DNA of 64,000 nt. Origin: Sphingomonas_L flavalba_A (GTDB taxonomy: Bacteria; Pseudomonadota; Alphaproteobacteria; Sphingomonadales; Sphingomonadaceae). The DNA lies in NCBI RefSeq assembly GCF_047553045.1, contig NZ_CP180208.1:62001-126000 (forward strand). The letters are read 5' to 3'. Made by a program: the position numbers and the translations under genes. The notes beneath the pieces are model-generated. The model did not search any database. It saw nothing but the letters and a program-made list of their open reading frames with translations, and was not told where the DNA came from. Positions 25,061-32,941 of the stretch are shown here, in pieces (position 1 is the first letter of the stretch; every line of letters begins with the position of its first letter).

Positions 25061-26386
25061 GTGCCAAGGAACGGATTGCGGTTGCTGCTGAGCGCGCTGG
25101 CGCTGTCGTCGACGATGATTGCCGCCCCGACGCAGGCGCAGGAGGCGAAGCAGCGCTGGGAGCAACTGTGCCAGATCCGCAAGGACAAGCTGGACCTGAT
25201 CCTGCCCGAGGCGATGCGCGAGAACGGCATCGACATGTGGCTGGTCGCGTCGCGCGAGGGGCATGACGACCCGAACGCGGCGATGCTGGGCGGCGGCTAT
25301 GTCGGCGATATCGGCTACTATATCTTCACCGACCGCGGCGGCGGACGGATCGAGCGGGCGGCGCTGGGCATTGGCGGCGCGGCGTTCGACCAGTGCCCGC
25401 TCTATGACATAAAGGGCGCGCCATCGGGCCTGCGCGCCTTTGTCGAGGCGCGGGCGCCGAAGCGGATCGGCATCAACGTCGCGACGGAGATCGGCACGGC
25501 CGACGGGTTGAGCCATTCACTCCACGAACATTTGCGTAACACGCTTGGCCCGGAACTGGCGGCGCGGCTGGTGTCGGCGGAGAAGCTGGTGTCCGACGTG
25601 CGGTCGCGGCACACCGCCACCGAGATCGCCGCTTTTGCCCGCGCCGGCGAATATGCCCGCACCATTACCGAGCGCGCGCTGTCGAACGAAGTGATCCGCC
25701 CCGGCCACACGACGACCGGCGACGTCGCCTGGTGGATGATGGAACGGTTGTACGAGAACGGGCTGGGCAACAGTTTCGGCATTCCCAGCATCTATGTGCT
25801 TGGCCCCGGCGAGCGTGGGCCGGTATCCGGCGACCATGTCATCCAGCCGGGTGACCTGATCACCATGGACTGGGGCGTCAATTATCTGCTCGCCTATACC
25901 GACATGAAGCGCATGGCCTATGTGCTGAAGCCGGGCGAGAACGGGCCGCCGGCCGGGGTGCAGCGGGCGTTCGACAAGGCACTGGAGATCCGGCGGATGA
26001 TCACCGAGTCCGTCCGCCCCGGCGTGACCGCCGGGGAGGCGCTGGCCGCGGCCAAGCAGCGTGTCGCCGCGACGCCGGGGCTGGCGATGGGCCGCTATGA
26101 CGACCCGAGCAGCGATATGAAAGTGTCGGACGTGGTGATCGGCAGTCACGCGGTCGGCGACTGGGGGCATGGGTCCGGCCCGTCGATGGCGGATTTCAAC
26201 CCGCTCCGGATGACCTACACGTTGCGACCGGGCAATTTCCTGTCGATCGAATTGTTCCTCTATACGCCGGTGCCCGAATGGGGGCCGCGCAAGATCAAGA
26301 TCCCGCTGGAGGATAACGGCATGGTCACCGCGCGGGGGCTTGAGTGGCTGGCCCCGCCGGCGAGCCGCGTCCTGCTGGTGAAATAA
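25061..26386 (+). CDS. Secreted M24 metallopeptidase (Xaa-Pro aminopeptidase-like)
   Basis: The 441-residue protein starts with GTG after a GGGGAGGAAGAGG ribosome-binding region and has a signal peptide (MPRNGLRLLLSALALSSTMIAAPTQAQ). The creatinase-type N-terminal domain is followed by a pita-bread domain with all five expected metal ligands: Asp270 (TMDWG), Asp281 (YTDMKR), His370 (WGHGSG), Glu397 (SIELF) and Glu417 (LEDNGM). It is likely an active periplasmic dinuclear metallopeptidase that cuts Xaa-Pro bonds or a related imide. It complements the S9 and amidohydrolase enzymes nearby. The promoter region to its left is shared with the divergent MarR gene. Confidence 0.88.
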   Translation: MPRNGLRLLLSALALSSTMIAAPTQAQEAKQRWEQLCQIRKDKLDLILPEAMRENGIDMWLVASREGHDDPNAAMLGGGYVGDIGYYIFTDRGGGRIERAALGIGGAAFDQCPLYDIKGAPSGLRAFVEARAPKRIGINVATEIGTADGLSHSLHEHLRNTLGPELAARLVSAEKLVSDVRSRHTATEIAAFARAGEYARTITERALSNEVIRPGHTTTGDVAWWMMERLYENGLGNSFGIPSIYVLGPGERGPVSGDHVIQPGDLITMDWGVNYLLAYTDMKRMAYVLKPGENGPPAGVQRAFDKALEIRRMITESVRPGVTAGEALAAAKQRVAATPGLAMGRYDDPSSDMKVSDVVIGSHAVGDWGHGSGPSMADFNPLRMTYTLRPGNFLSIELFLYTPVPEWGPRKIKIPLEDNGMVTARGLEWLAPPASRVLLVK

Positions 26387-26404
26387 CGCCGCCGGCCGGC
26401 GGCG
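26387..26404. repeat. GC palindrome after M24 gene
   Basis: CGCCGCCGG is followed immediately by its reverse complement CCGGCGGCG, an 18-bp perfect palindrome right after the M24 stop codon. It may form a short hairpin, but there is no T-tract. Confidence 0.35.
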
Positions 26405-26488
26405 GTCCCGTTCCGTTTGGCCGTGTTCGGCCCGCCTGCCCGCGCGCCATGCTCGGCAAGGGGAGACTTGGCTTTCAAAATGAGATAT

Positions 26489-26508
26489 ATCACGCAATAA
26501 TTCACATG
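26489..26508 (+). promoter_or_regulatory. Candidate shared operator, copy 3
   Basis: ATCACG-CAATAAT-TCACATG lies 23 bp before the aminotransferase start and overlaps an AT-rich region suitable for a -10 element (TATATC at 26486-26491, or AATAAT at 26496-26501 with TTTCAA 17 bp upstream). It matches copies at 9315 and 22805, each at 15 of 20 positions. Confidence 0.5.
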
Positions 26509-26531
26509 ATGGCAGTGTTTGGAGATCGCAG

Positions 26532-27701
26532 ATGAAGTGGCCGGCCCAGCGCCTGACGACCGGATCGAAGAAAAGCTTCGGCATGTACGACGAAGCAGTG
26601 AAGCTGGACGCCGAGGGCGCCGACCTGATCCATCTGGAATTTGGCCGGCCGCATGCCGACACGCCGGTTCACATCAAGGAGGCCGCGAAGGCGGCGCTTG
26701 ACGCCGGCATCGTCCATTATGGCGATTTTCGCGGCACGCTGTCCTTCCGGCAGGCGCTGGTCGAAAAGCTGCGCTCCTTCAACGGGCTGGACTATGGCGC
26801 CGACGAGGTGCTGGTCACCAACGGGCTGACCCACGCATCCTTTGCCGCGTTCATGGCGGCGATCGATCCCGGCGACGAGGTCATCCTGCTGTCCCCCTAT
26901 TACCCCCAGCATGTCGGCAAGACCGAACTGGCCGGCGGCAAGGTGGTGGTGGCCGAGCTGGACGCGGCCAACGATTTCGCGATTTCCAAGGAAAACATCG
27001 CGGCGAAGATCACCGACCGGACGCGGATGATCGTGTTGATCAACCCGGCCAACCCGACCGGTCGCGTCTACAGCCGCGACGAGTTGCAGCAGGTCGCCGA
27101 TCTGGCGATCGCGCACGACCTGCTCGTGCTGTCCGACGAGGTCTATGAATACATCACCTATGGTGACGCGCGCCACGTCAGCATCGCCAGCCTGCCGGGC
27201 ATGCGCGAGCGCACGATCACCTGTTTCGCGTTCACCAAGGCTTATTCGATGGATGGCTGGCGGATCGGCTATCTGACGGCGGACGCGCGGCTGATGCCGG
27301 CGATCCTGCGGATCGCGATGACCGACGTCACCCACGTCAACGTCTTTGTCCAGGAAGGCGCGCGCGCTGCCGTCGAAGGCCCGCAGGATGCGATGCACGC
27401 CCTGGTCGCGGCGGACCGCCGCAAGCGCGATATCGTCGTCCAGGCGCTGAACCAGATGCCCGGCGTGACCTGCGCTGAGCCGGAAGGCACGATTTATGCG
27501 TTTCCCGACATCACCGGCACCGGCCGCACGTCCCACGAGCTGGCGATGGCGATTTTGAAGGATGCGCATGTCGTCGTCGAATCCGGCAGCTTCTACGGCC
27601 CCGGCGGCGAAGGCCACCTGCGCGTCTGTTTCGGTTCCGAATCCGAGGCGCGGGTCAAGGAAGCGATGGACCGGCTCGGCCGTTTCTTCAACGCACTGTG
27701 A
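26532..27701 (+). CDS. Pyridoxal-phosphate aminotransferase, class I/II
   Basis: The 389-residue cytoplasmic enzyme has the fold-type I aminotransferase features: NPANPTGRVYSRDEL, LSDEVYEYITY, and the PLP-binding Lys236 in FTKAYSMDGWRIGY, followed by the substrate-carboxylate Arg near the C-terminus (GHLRVCFGS). It moves amino groups between amino and keto acids, but side-chain preference cannot be read. ATG 26532 follows TTTGGAG. It shares the ATCACG-N7-TCAC motif upstream and is 35 bp before DUF885 paralog 4, so it probably processes amino acids released by the peptidases. Confidence 0.92.
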   Translation: MKWPAQRLTTGSKKSFGMYDEAVKLDAEGADLIHLEFGRPHADTPVHIKEAAKAALDAGIVHYGDFRGTLSFRQALVEKLRSFNGLDYGADEVLVTNGLTHASFAAFMAAIDPGDEVILLSPYYPQHVGKTELAGGKVVVAELDAANDFAISKENIAAKITDRTRMIVLINPANPTGRVYSRDELQQVADLAIAHDLLVLSDEVYEYITYGDARHVSIASLPGMRERTITCFAFTKAYSMDGWRIGYLTADARLMPAILRIAMTDVTHVNVFVQEGARAAVEGPQDAMHALVAADRRKRDIVVQALNQMPGVTCAEPEGTIYAFPDITGTGRTSHELAMAILKDAHVVVESGSFYGPGGEGHLRVCFGSESEARVKEAMDRLGRFFNAL

Positions 27702-27736
27702 CGCCGGCCGCGGTGATGCGCAGAAAGGGAATTGCC

Positions 27737-29395
27737 ATGAATACCCGATTGCTCCCTCTTGCTGCCGCGCTGCTGGCGGCCCCTGTTCTGTCGGTTGCCG
27801 TCGCGCCGGCGCTTGCCGCGCAGGCGCCGGCCCAGCGTTCAGACCACGCTGCACTGGTCACGCTGTACGAAGCGTTTCGCGCGATAGTGCCGCCAGCGGT
27901 GGTGAACGGCGTGCCGGATTATTCGCCGGCGGCGATGGCCGCGCAGCAGGCGGAGCTGGAACGGTTCCGCGCGCGGTTGAAGGCGATCGACGACAGCGAC
28001 TGGCCGGTTGCCGAGCGCGTCGATTACATGGTGGTGCTGGCCGAGATGCGCGGGCTGGAGTTCCAGCACCGTGTCGTCCAGCCGTGGAAGCGCGACCCGG
28101 CGTTCTACAGCACGACGAACCTGGGCTTCGGACCGAAGATGCACGGGGCGATGGCGATCCCGAAGCTGCCGTTGCCGAAGGACCGCCTTGCCGCGTTCCG
28201 AACGAAGCTGGACGCCGTGCCGGCGATTCTGCGGCAGGCGCGCGTCAACCTGACCGAGCCGCGCGGTGACTTGGCACGGCTGGCGATCGCGCAGAAGCAG
28301 GTCGAGGTGAATGTCTATGGCGAACTGGCCGCGCAGGCCGACAAGGTGCAGCCGGCGCTTGCCGCCCCGGCACGGCGGGCGCAGGCGGCCGCGGCCGAAT
28401 TCAAGGCCTGGCTGGAGAGTATCGAGGCCGGTCTGCCGGCGCATGGCGGGGTCGGCCACGACAATTACGCCTGGTATCTGAAGAATGTGCTGCTGCTGCC
28501 CTACACCCCCGAACAGGTTGGGGTGATCGGCGAGCGCGAATATCAGCGGCAGATCGCCTTCCTGAAGATCGAGGAGCATCGCAACCGCGCGATCGCGATG
28601 CCGGAGCCGGTGCAGACCCGCGCCGCGTTCGATGCCAAGCGCAAGGCGGAGGACGAGGCGCTGCTTGCCTTCCTGCGCGACGGCGACTGGGTGACCATCC
28701 CTGACTATGTCCAGCACGACCCGGAAGAAGGGCCGTACCAGTTCCCGTTCGAGAAGGACCCGTCCAAGCCGGGCCTGTTCGACCCGCCGCTCAACCTGCA
28801 TTTTTTCTTTCAGGCCGAGTTTCGCGACGGGCGGCCCCTACGTGCCCATAACCTGCCCGGCCATGCGTTCGACGCGTTGCAGGCGGCGCGCGACACGCGG
28901 CCGGTGCGCGGCGCGCCGCGGCTGTTCTTCGTCAACGGCCTGCGCAACGAGGGCTGGGCATTCTATCTGGAGGAGATGATCCTGCAGGCGGGGATGCTGG
29001 ACGACCGGCCCAAGACGCGCGAGATCGACTATATCCTTGGCGCGAAACGGGCCGCCCGCGTCCTGCCTGAGCTGAAGATGCAGGCCAATGAATGGACCTG
29101 GCAGCAGGCGAACGAGTCCCTGATCGCCCGGACGCCGAAGTGGATGGCGAAGGGAGACGCCGTCGCCCAGTTCGACATCGAGCTTTACCTGCGTCAGCCC
29201 GGCTATGGCATTGGCTATTACATGGGCAAGGTGGAGCTGGAGAAGCTGATGGCCGATGTCGCGATGCAGGAGGGCGCGGCGTTCGACATCAAGCGCTTTC
29301 ACGACCGTTTCCGCGCCGCCGGCTCCATCCCGATTTCACTGATCCGCTGGGAAATGACCGGACGTGACGACGAGATCCAGGCGATGCGCGACTGA
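27737..29395 (+). CDS. DUF885 family protein with degenerate motif (paralog 4)
   Basis: The 552-residue protein has a signal peptide (MNTRLLPLAAALLAAPVLSV through about residue 29). In place of HExxPGH it has A-H-N-L-P-G-H (Ala370, His371, His376): the first His and the Glu are lost relative to the typical alignment, although a His occupies the Glu position. EGWAFYLEEMIL is intact. It is a close relative of paralog 1 (7248-8945), sharing PxYSPAAMA-like and PWKRDPAFY segments. ATG 27737 follows GAAAGGGA. It lies 35 bp after the aminotransferase and is likely cotranscribed with it. It may be a divergent metalloenzyme or a non-catalytic binder. Confidence 0.85.
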   Translation: MNTRLLPLAAALLAAPVLSVAVAPALAAQAPAQRSDHAALVTLYEAFRAIVPPAVVNGVPDYSPAAMAAQQAELERFRARLKAIDDSDWPVAERVDYMVVLAEMRGLEFQHRVVQPWKRDPAFYSTTNLGFGPKMHGAMAIPKLPLPKDRLAAFRTKLDAVPAILRQARVNLTEPRGDLARLAIAQKQVEVNVYGELAAQADKVQPALAAPARRAQAAAAEFKAWLESIEAGLPAHGGVGHDNYAWYLKNVLLLPYTPEQVGVIGEREYQRQIAFLKIEEHRNRAIAMPEPVQTRAAFDAKRKAEDEALLAFLRDGDWVTIPDYVQHDPEEGPYQFPFEKDPSKPGLFDPPLNLHFFFQAEFRDGRPLRAHNLPGHAFDALQAARDTRPVRGAPRLFFVNGLRNEGWAFYLEEMILQAGMLDDRPKTREIDYILGAKRAARVLPELKMQANEWTWQQANESLIARTPKWMAKGDAVAQFDIELYLRQPGYGIGYYMGKVELEKLMADVAMQEGAAFDIKRFHDRFRAAGSIPISLIRWEMTGRDDEIQAMRD

Positions 29396-29402
29396 ACGCG
29401 CT

Positions 29403-29424
29403 CGCCCGCGCCCCGGTGCGGGCG
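29403..29424 (+). terminator. Hairpin before penicillin acylase gene
   Basis: CGCCCGC (29403-29409) pairs with GCGGGCG (29418-29424) and is followed within 6 bp by a weak T-rich stretch (CTTGTTTC). It is a plausible partial terminator for the aminotransferase-DUF885 unit and leaves an 84-bp gap before the acylase gene. Confidence 0.4.
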
Positions 29425-29479
29425 GCGCCTTGTTTCGGTGCGCCCGCTCGCCTATTCGCCGAAAAATGGTTGAACATTC

Positions 29480-31972
29480 ATGATTCGACACATGGCCGGC
29501 CTTGGCGCGTTGATAATGGGTTGCGGGGTGCTTCTGCCCGTGCCGACGCCTGCGGCGGCGTGGGTGCAGCCCGATGCCGGCGCGCCGGCGATGGAGACGG
29601 TGACGATCCGCCGCGACCCGTGGGGTACGCCGCACGTCTATGGCGACACCAGCTACGGCCTTTTTTACGGCTTCGGCTATGCGATGGCGGAAGACCGCCT
29701 TTACCAACTGGAAATGGCCCGCCGGTCCGGCAATGGCACGGTCGCCGAAGTGCTTGGTGCCGACTTCGTGGCGACCGATGTGGCGACCCGGACGGGCACC
29801 GACATCGCGTCGATCCGCCGGCAGATGGCGGCGCTTTCGGCAGAGGATCGCGCGATGTTCGACGGCTATGCCGCCGGGATCAACGCGCGCATCGCCGAAG
29901 TTCTTGCCGCGCGCGACCGGCTGCTGCCGCGCGAATTCGTCGATGCCGGGTTCGACCCGCAGCGCTGGACGGCGGAGGACACGGCGCTGGTGTGGATCGG
30001 CCTGATCCTGCAGCGATTTTTCGGCGGGACGATGGAGGTGGCCAATCTTGCGCTGCTGAACGATCTGGTCGCGGCGCGGGGTGAGCGGATCGGCCGGCAG
30101 ATCTATGACCAGATGCGCTGGCGCGACGACCCGCGCGCGCCGACGATCATCCGGCAGCCAGCCGGCGCGGACGAAGCGTCTTCGGTGCCGGTAGCGCCGA
30201 AGCCGGCTACCCGCGCGACTGCGCCGTTGCGGCCGCTGTCGTCGTCTGGCGCCGTGGCGTTCCGCGCCGCGCAGGTCGCGCTCTCCGGCCTGGCCGCGAC
30301 CGAGGGCATGCCTACCGCCAGCAACGCCTGGGTGCTGGGGCCGGAACGGACGGCGGATGGGGTGGCGATTCTCCACAACGGCCCGCAACAGGGGTTCACC
30401 AACCCCGCCTTCGTTGCCGCGATCGGCCTGCACGGTGCCGGTTACGACCTGACCGGCATGACCCCGGTCGGCCTGCTGCCGGTGCTGTTCGGTACCAACG
30501 GCACGATTGCCTGGGGGTCGACGGTGGGGTCGCTGGACACCAACGACAGTTACCAGGAGCAGCTCAACCCCGCCGACCGGTATCAATACCGGTTCAACGG
30601 GCGGTTCGTGGCGATGGACAGGCGGACCGAAACCATCCGCGTGAAGGGCGAGGCGGATCGCGCCGTCGTCCTCTACGCGACGGTGCATGGCCCGGTGCAG
30701 AGCTGGGACCTTCCCAATAACACCGCGTACACGATCAGGCGGTCCTGGCACGGCGCCGAGGTGGAAACGATGCTGGGCTGGGCGAAGGCGGCCCAGGCCA
30801 GCGATTGGACGGCGTTCATGACGCAGGCGGCACGGGTCAGTGCGTCGATCACCTGGTTCTATGCCGATGTGCACGGGAATATCGGCGCGGCCGGCCTTGG
30901 CGCTTTGCCGCGGCGCCCGGCCAAGCAGGATGTTCGCTTCCCGGCGCGCGGCGACGGCAGCATGGAATGGCAGGGCCTGCTGCCGTTCAGCGCCAACCCC
31001 AAGGCCTATAACCCCGGCGCCGGCTATTTCGCGAGCTGGAACAACAAAATCGCGCCTGGGCTGCGCGCGGACGGTGCGGTCTTCGGGCTTGTCGACCGCG
31101 TCAACGAGATCACCGCCCGGCTCGACGGTAACGCCAGGCTGACGCGCGAGGCGATCTGGGATGTCGGCAACGCCGCCGCGCATGCCGACCTCAATATCCG
31201 CTATTTCCGCGACGGCATCGGCCGCGCGGCGGCGGCGCTGGCGCCGGACAATCCAGCCCGGCAGGCCGCCGACGCGGTGCTGGCGTGGGACATGCAGCTG
31301 ACCGACGCCGACCGCGACGGGCATTATGACGGCCCCGGCGTCACCATCCTGCAGGCCTGGCTTTCGGCGATGGCCGAGGCCGTGTTCGCCGACGACCTGC
31401 CGCCCGCGATTCTCGATACGTTGCGCGATCTGGGATATCCCGCACCCGGCGGCAGGACGCCGGGGAGCGTGCGGCCGGCGCCGGTGGCGTCGCTGCTGTT
31501 CAATGCCCTGCGCGGCGGGGCGGCCGGCGTGCCGCAGCATTATGATTTCCTGAACGGGGCGTCGGCGGATGCCGTAGTCCGCGCCGCGCTGGAGCAGGCG
31601 GTCGGCCAGCTCCGGCACCGGTTCGGGGCGGACATGGCGCGCTGGCTGACACCGGCCGCCGCGCACCGGTTTTCGAAAGTGAACGCGATCGGCGTGCCGT
31701 GGGCGGCGGCCGACCGGACCGCCGCGCTCTACCAGAATCGCGGCACCGCCGACGTCCAGTACGTTCTGCGCCCTGGTGGGATGGAGATGTGTTCACTGAT
31801 GGCGCCGGGGCAGAGCGGGTTCGTCGGGGCGGACGGCCGGTCCGGCGCGCATGGTGACGACCAGATCACCCTGTTCGAGCGCGGGGCGTGCAAGCCGCAG
31901 GCGGTGGGCGCCGCGCAACTGGCAACCGGCAGTGCCACGGAGAAGACGCTGGCGGTGCCGCGCGACCGGTAG
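29480..31972 (+). CDS. Penicillin G acylase-like Ntn hydrolase
   Basis: The 830-residue precursor belongs to the N-terminal-nucleophile acylases. The predicted beta-chain starts at Ser281 (TA|SNAWVLG), followed by HNGPQQGFTNPAFVAAIGLH, GAGYDLTGMTPVG and FGTNGTIAWGSTVG, which track the penicillin G acylase pattern closely. The signal peptide (MIRHMAGLGALIMGCGVLLPV) precedes the alpha chain, where GTPHVYGDTSYGLFYGFGYA is typical; an IMGC segment makes lipid attachment conceivable but not canonical. The enzyme would be periplasmic, self-processed, and cleave amides of aryl-acetyl or acyl groups. It sits at the right end of the peptidase block, suggesting a blocked or acylated peptide substrate. 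An acyl-homoserine-lactone acylase role is a weaker alternative. Confidence 0.88.
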   Translation: MIRHMAGLGALIMGCGVLLPVPTPAAAWVQPDAGAPAMETVTIRRDPWGTPHVYGDTSYGLFYGFGYAMAEDRLYQLEMARRSGNGTVAEVLGADFVATDVATRTGTDIASIRRQMAALSAEDRAMFDGYAAGINARIAEVLAARDRLLPREFVDAGFDPQRWTAEDTALVWIGLILQRFFGGTMEVANLALLNDLVAARGERIGRQIYDQMRWRDDPRAPTIIRQPAGADEASSVPVAPKPATRATAPLRPLSSSGAVAFRAAQVALSGLAATEGMPTASNAWVLGPERTADGVAILHNGPQQGFTNPAFVAAIGLHGAGYDLTGMTPVGLLPVLFGTNGTIAWGSTVGSLDTNDSYQEQLNPADRYQYRFNGRFVAMDRRTETIRVKGEADRAVVLYATVHGPVQSWDLPNNTAYTIRRSWHGAEVETMLGWAKAAQASDWTAFMTQAARVSASITWFYADVHGNIGAAGLGALPRRPAKQDVRFPARGDGSMEWQGLLPFSANPKAYNPGAGYFASWNNKIAPGLRADGAVFGLVDRVNEITARLDGNARLTREAIWDVGNAAAHADLNIRYFRDGIGRAAAALAPDNPARQAADAVLAWDMQLTDADRDGHYDGPGVTILQAWLSAMAEAVFADDLPPAILDTLRDLGYPAPGGRTPGSVRPAPVASLLFNALRGGAAGVPQHYDFLNGASADAVVRAALEQAVGQLRHRFGADMARWLTPAAAHRFSKVNAIGVPWAAADRTAALYQNRGTADVQYVLRPGGMEMCSLMAPGQSGFVGADGRSGAHGDDQITLFERGACKPQAVGAAQLATGSATEKTLAVPRDR

Positions 31973-31994
31973 GCCGCCGCCGGCCGCGCGTTTT

Positions 31995-32825
31995 TCAGTA
32001 CAGGCCCTCGGCCCGTAGCTTGAGCCCGGCGGTGAACAGCGGGGTCGGGGCGGCGGCGAAGGCGCCCGGGGTCATGCCGAAGAAGTGGCGGAATTCCCGG
32101 TTCAGGTGCGACTGGTCGAAATAGTTGAGCGCGGCCAGTTCGTCGGCGCTGAACCGGCTGAAGCCGCGCATCGCCATCGCCATGTCGAGGGCGCGGCTGC
32201 GACGAAGCACCGCTTTTGGCGAATGGCCGAAGGCGGCGCGGCACTGACGCTCCATCTGGCGGACGGACAGGCCCAGCCGTTCGGCCGCGTCGACGACGCG
32301 GATCGTGCTGTCGTTGCGCGCGATATATTCGAAACGCAGCATCTGCGGGTCGGTCGGATGGTCGGCGCGCGCGATCCGGTCGGCGACCACCGCTTCGATC
32401 GCCGCGACCACGCCGGTATCGTCAGCGGCGTCACGGACGCCGTGGAGCAGGCGGTCGGCATCGTCGCCCCACAGATCGTGCAACGGGCACATGCTGTCGG
32501 CATAGTCGCTGGCCGGGCGGCCGAACAGCGTGCGCCAGGCGCTGGGGTGGATCGACACGCCGATCACCCGGAACGGGCCGGTGACCTTGACCGTGAACGG
32601 CCGGAAATTAGAGCCGAACAGCACCACCGGGCCGGCGCCGCGCCAGTCGCCGGGCGCCACTTCGCCCAGCCATTCGCCTTTCAGCAGGATGCGGATGAAC
32701 GCGGTTTCGGCGAGCAGCCGGTCGATGACCGTGTGGTCTGGCGGCAGGTCCGCCTCGAATACGTAGATGCGCCGCAGATAGGGGGCGAGCGCAGGCGCAG
32801 CCGGATAATTGCGCGACAGCAGCAA
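31995..32825 (-). CDS. AraC family transcriptional regulator
   Basis: The 276-residue protein has an N-terminal ligand domain and a C-terminal AraC DNA-binding domain (TIRVVDAAERLGLSVRQMER, then RRSRALDMAMAM and FDQSHLNREFRHFFGMTPGAF). TTG 32825 is used as start because it has GGGG about 10 bp upstream, a stop codon lies just upstream, and no nearer ATG fits. It converges on the penicillin acylase gene and may respond to a substrate of the block, although control of more distant genes is equally possible. Confidence 0.85.
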   Translation of the reverse strand: MLLSRNYPAAPALAPYLRRIYVFEADLPPDHTVIDRLLAETAFIRILLKGEWLGEVAPGDWRGAGPVVLFGSNFRPFTVKVTGPFRVIGVSIHPSAWRTLFGRPASDYADSMCPLHDLWGDDADRLLHGVRDAADDTGVVAAIEAVVADRIARADHPTDPQMLRFEYIARNDSTIRVVDAAERLGLSVRQMERQCRAAFGHSPKAVLRRSRALDMAMAMRGFSRFSADELAALNYFDQSHLNREFRHFFGMTPGAFAAAPTPLFTAGLKLRAEGLY

Positions 32826-32941
32826 ATTCGTATCCCCAGACCCCTGTTACCCCCGACCCTTAACCGCGATACTTTGGTTGGCAAGCCTTTCCGATCCCAC
32901 TTTTGATTGGGTTTTCGGCGCGTGATGGCTATATACTGTGC

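Noticed and set aside
29480..29560. Lipoprotein signal on the penicillin acylase
   Set aside because: IMGC is near a lipobox, but Met at -2 is unusual and the following sequence fits ordinary signal peptidase cleavage, so it is noted as possible only.
7248..31972. Microcystin-degradation (mlr) locus
   Set aside because: No mlrA-type CPBP membrane protease or mlrB-like serine hydrolase is seen; the DUF885, S9 and M24 families differ from mlr genes.
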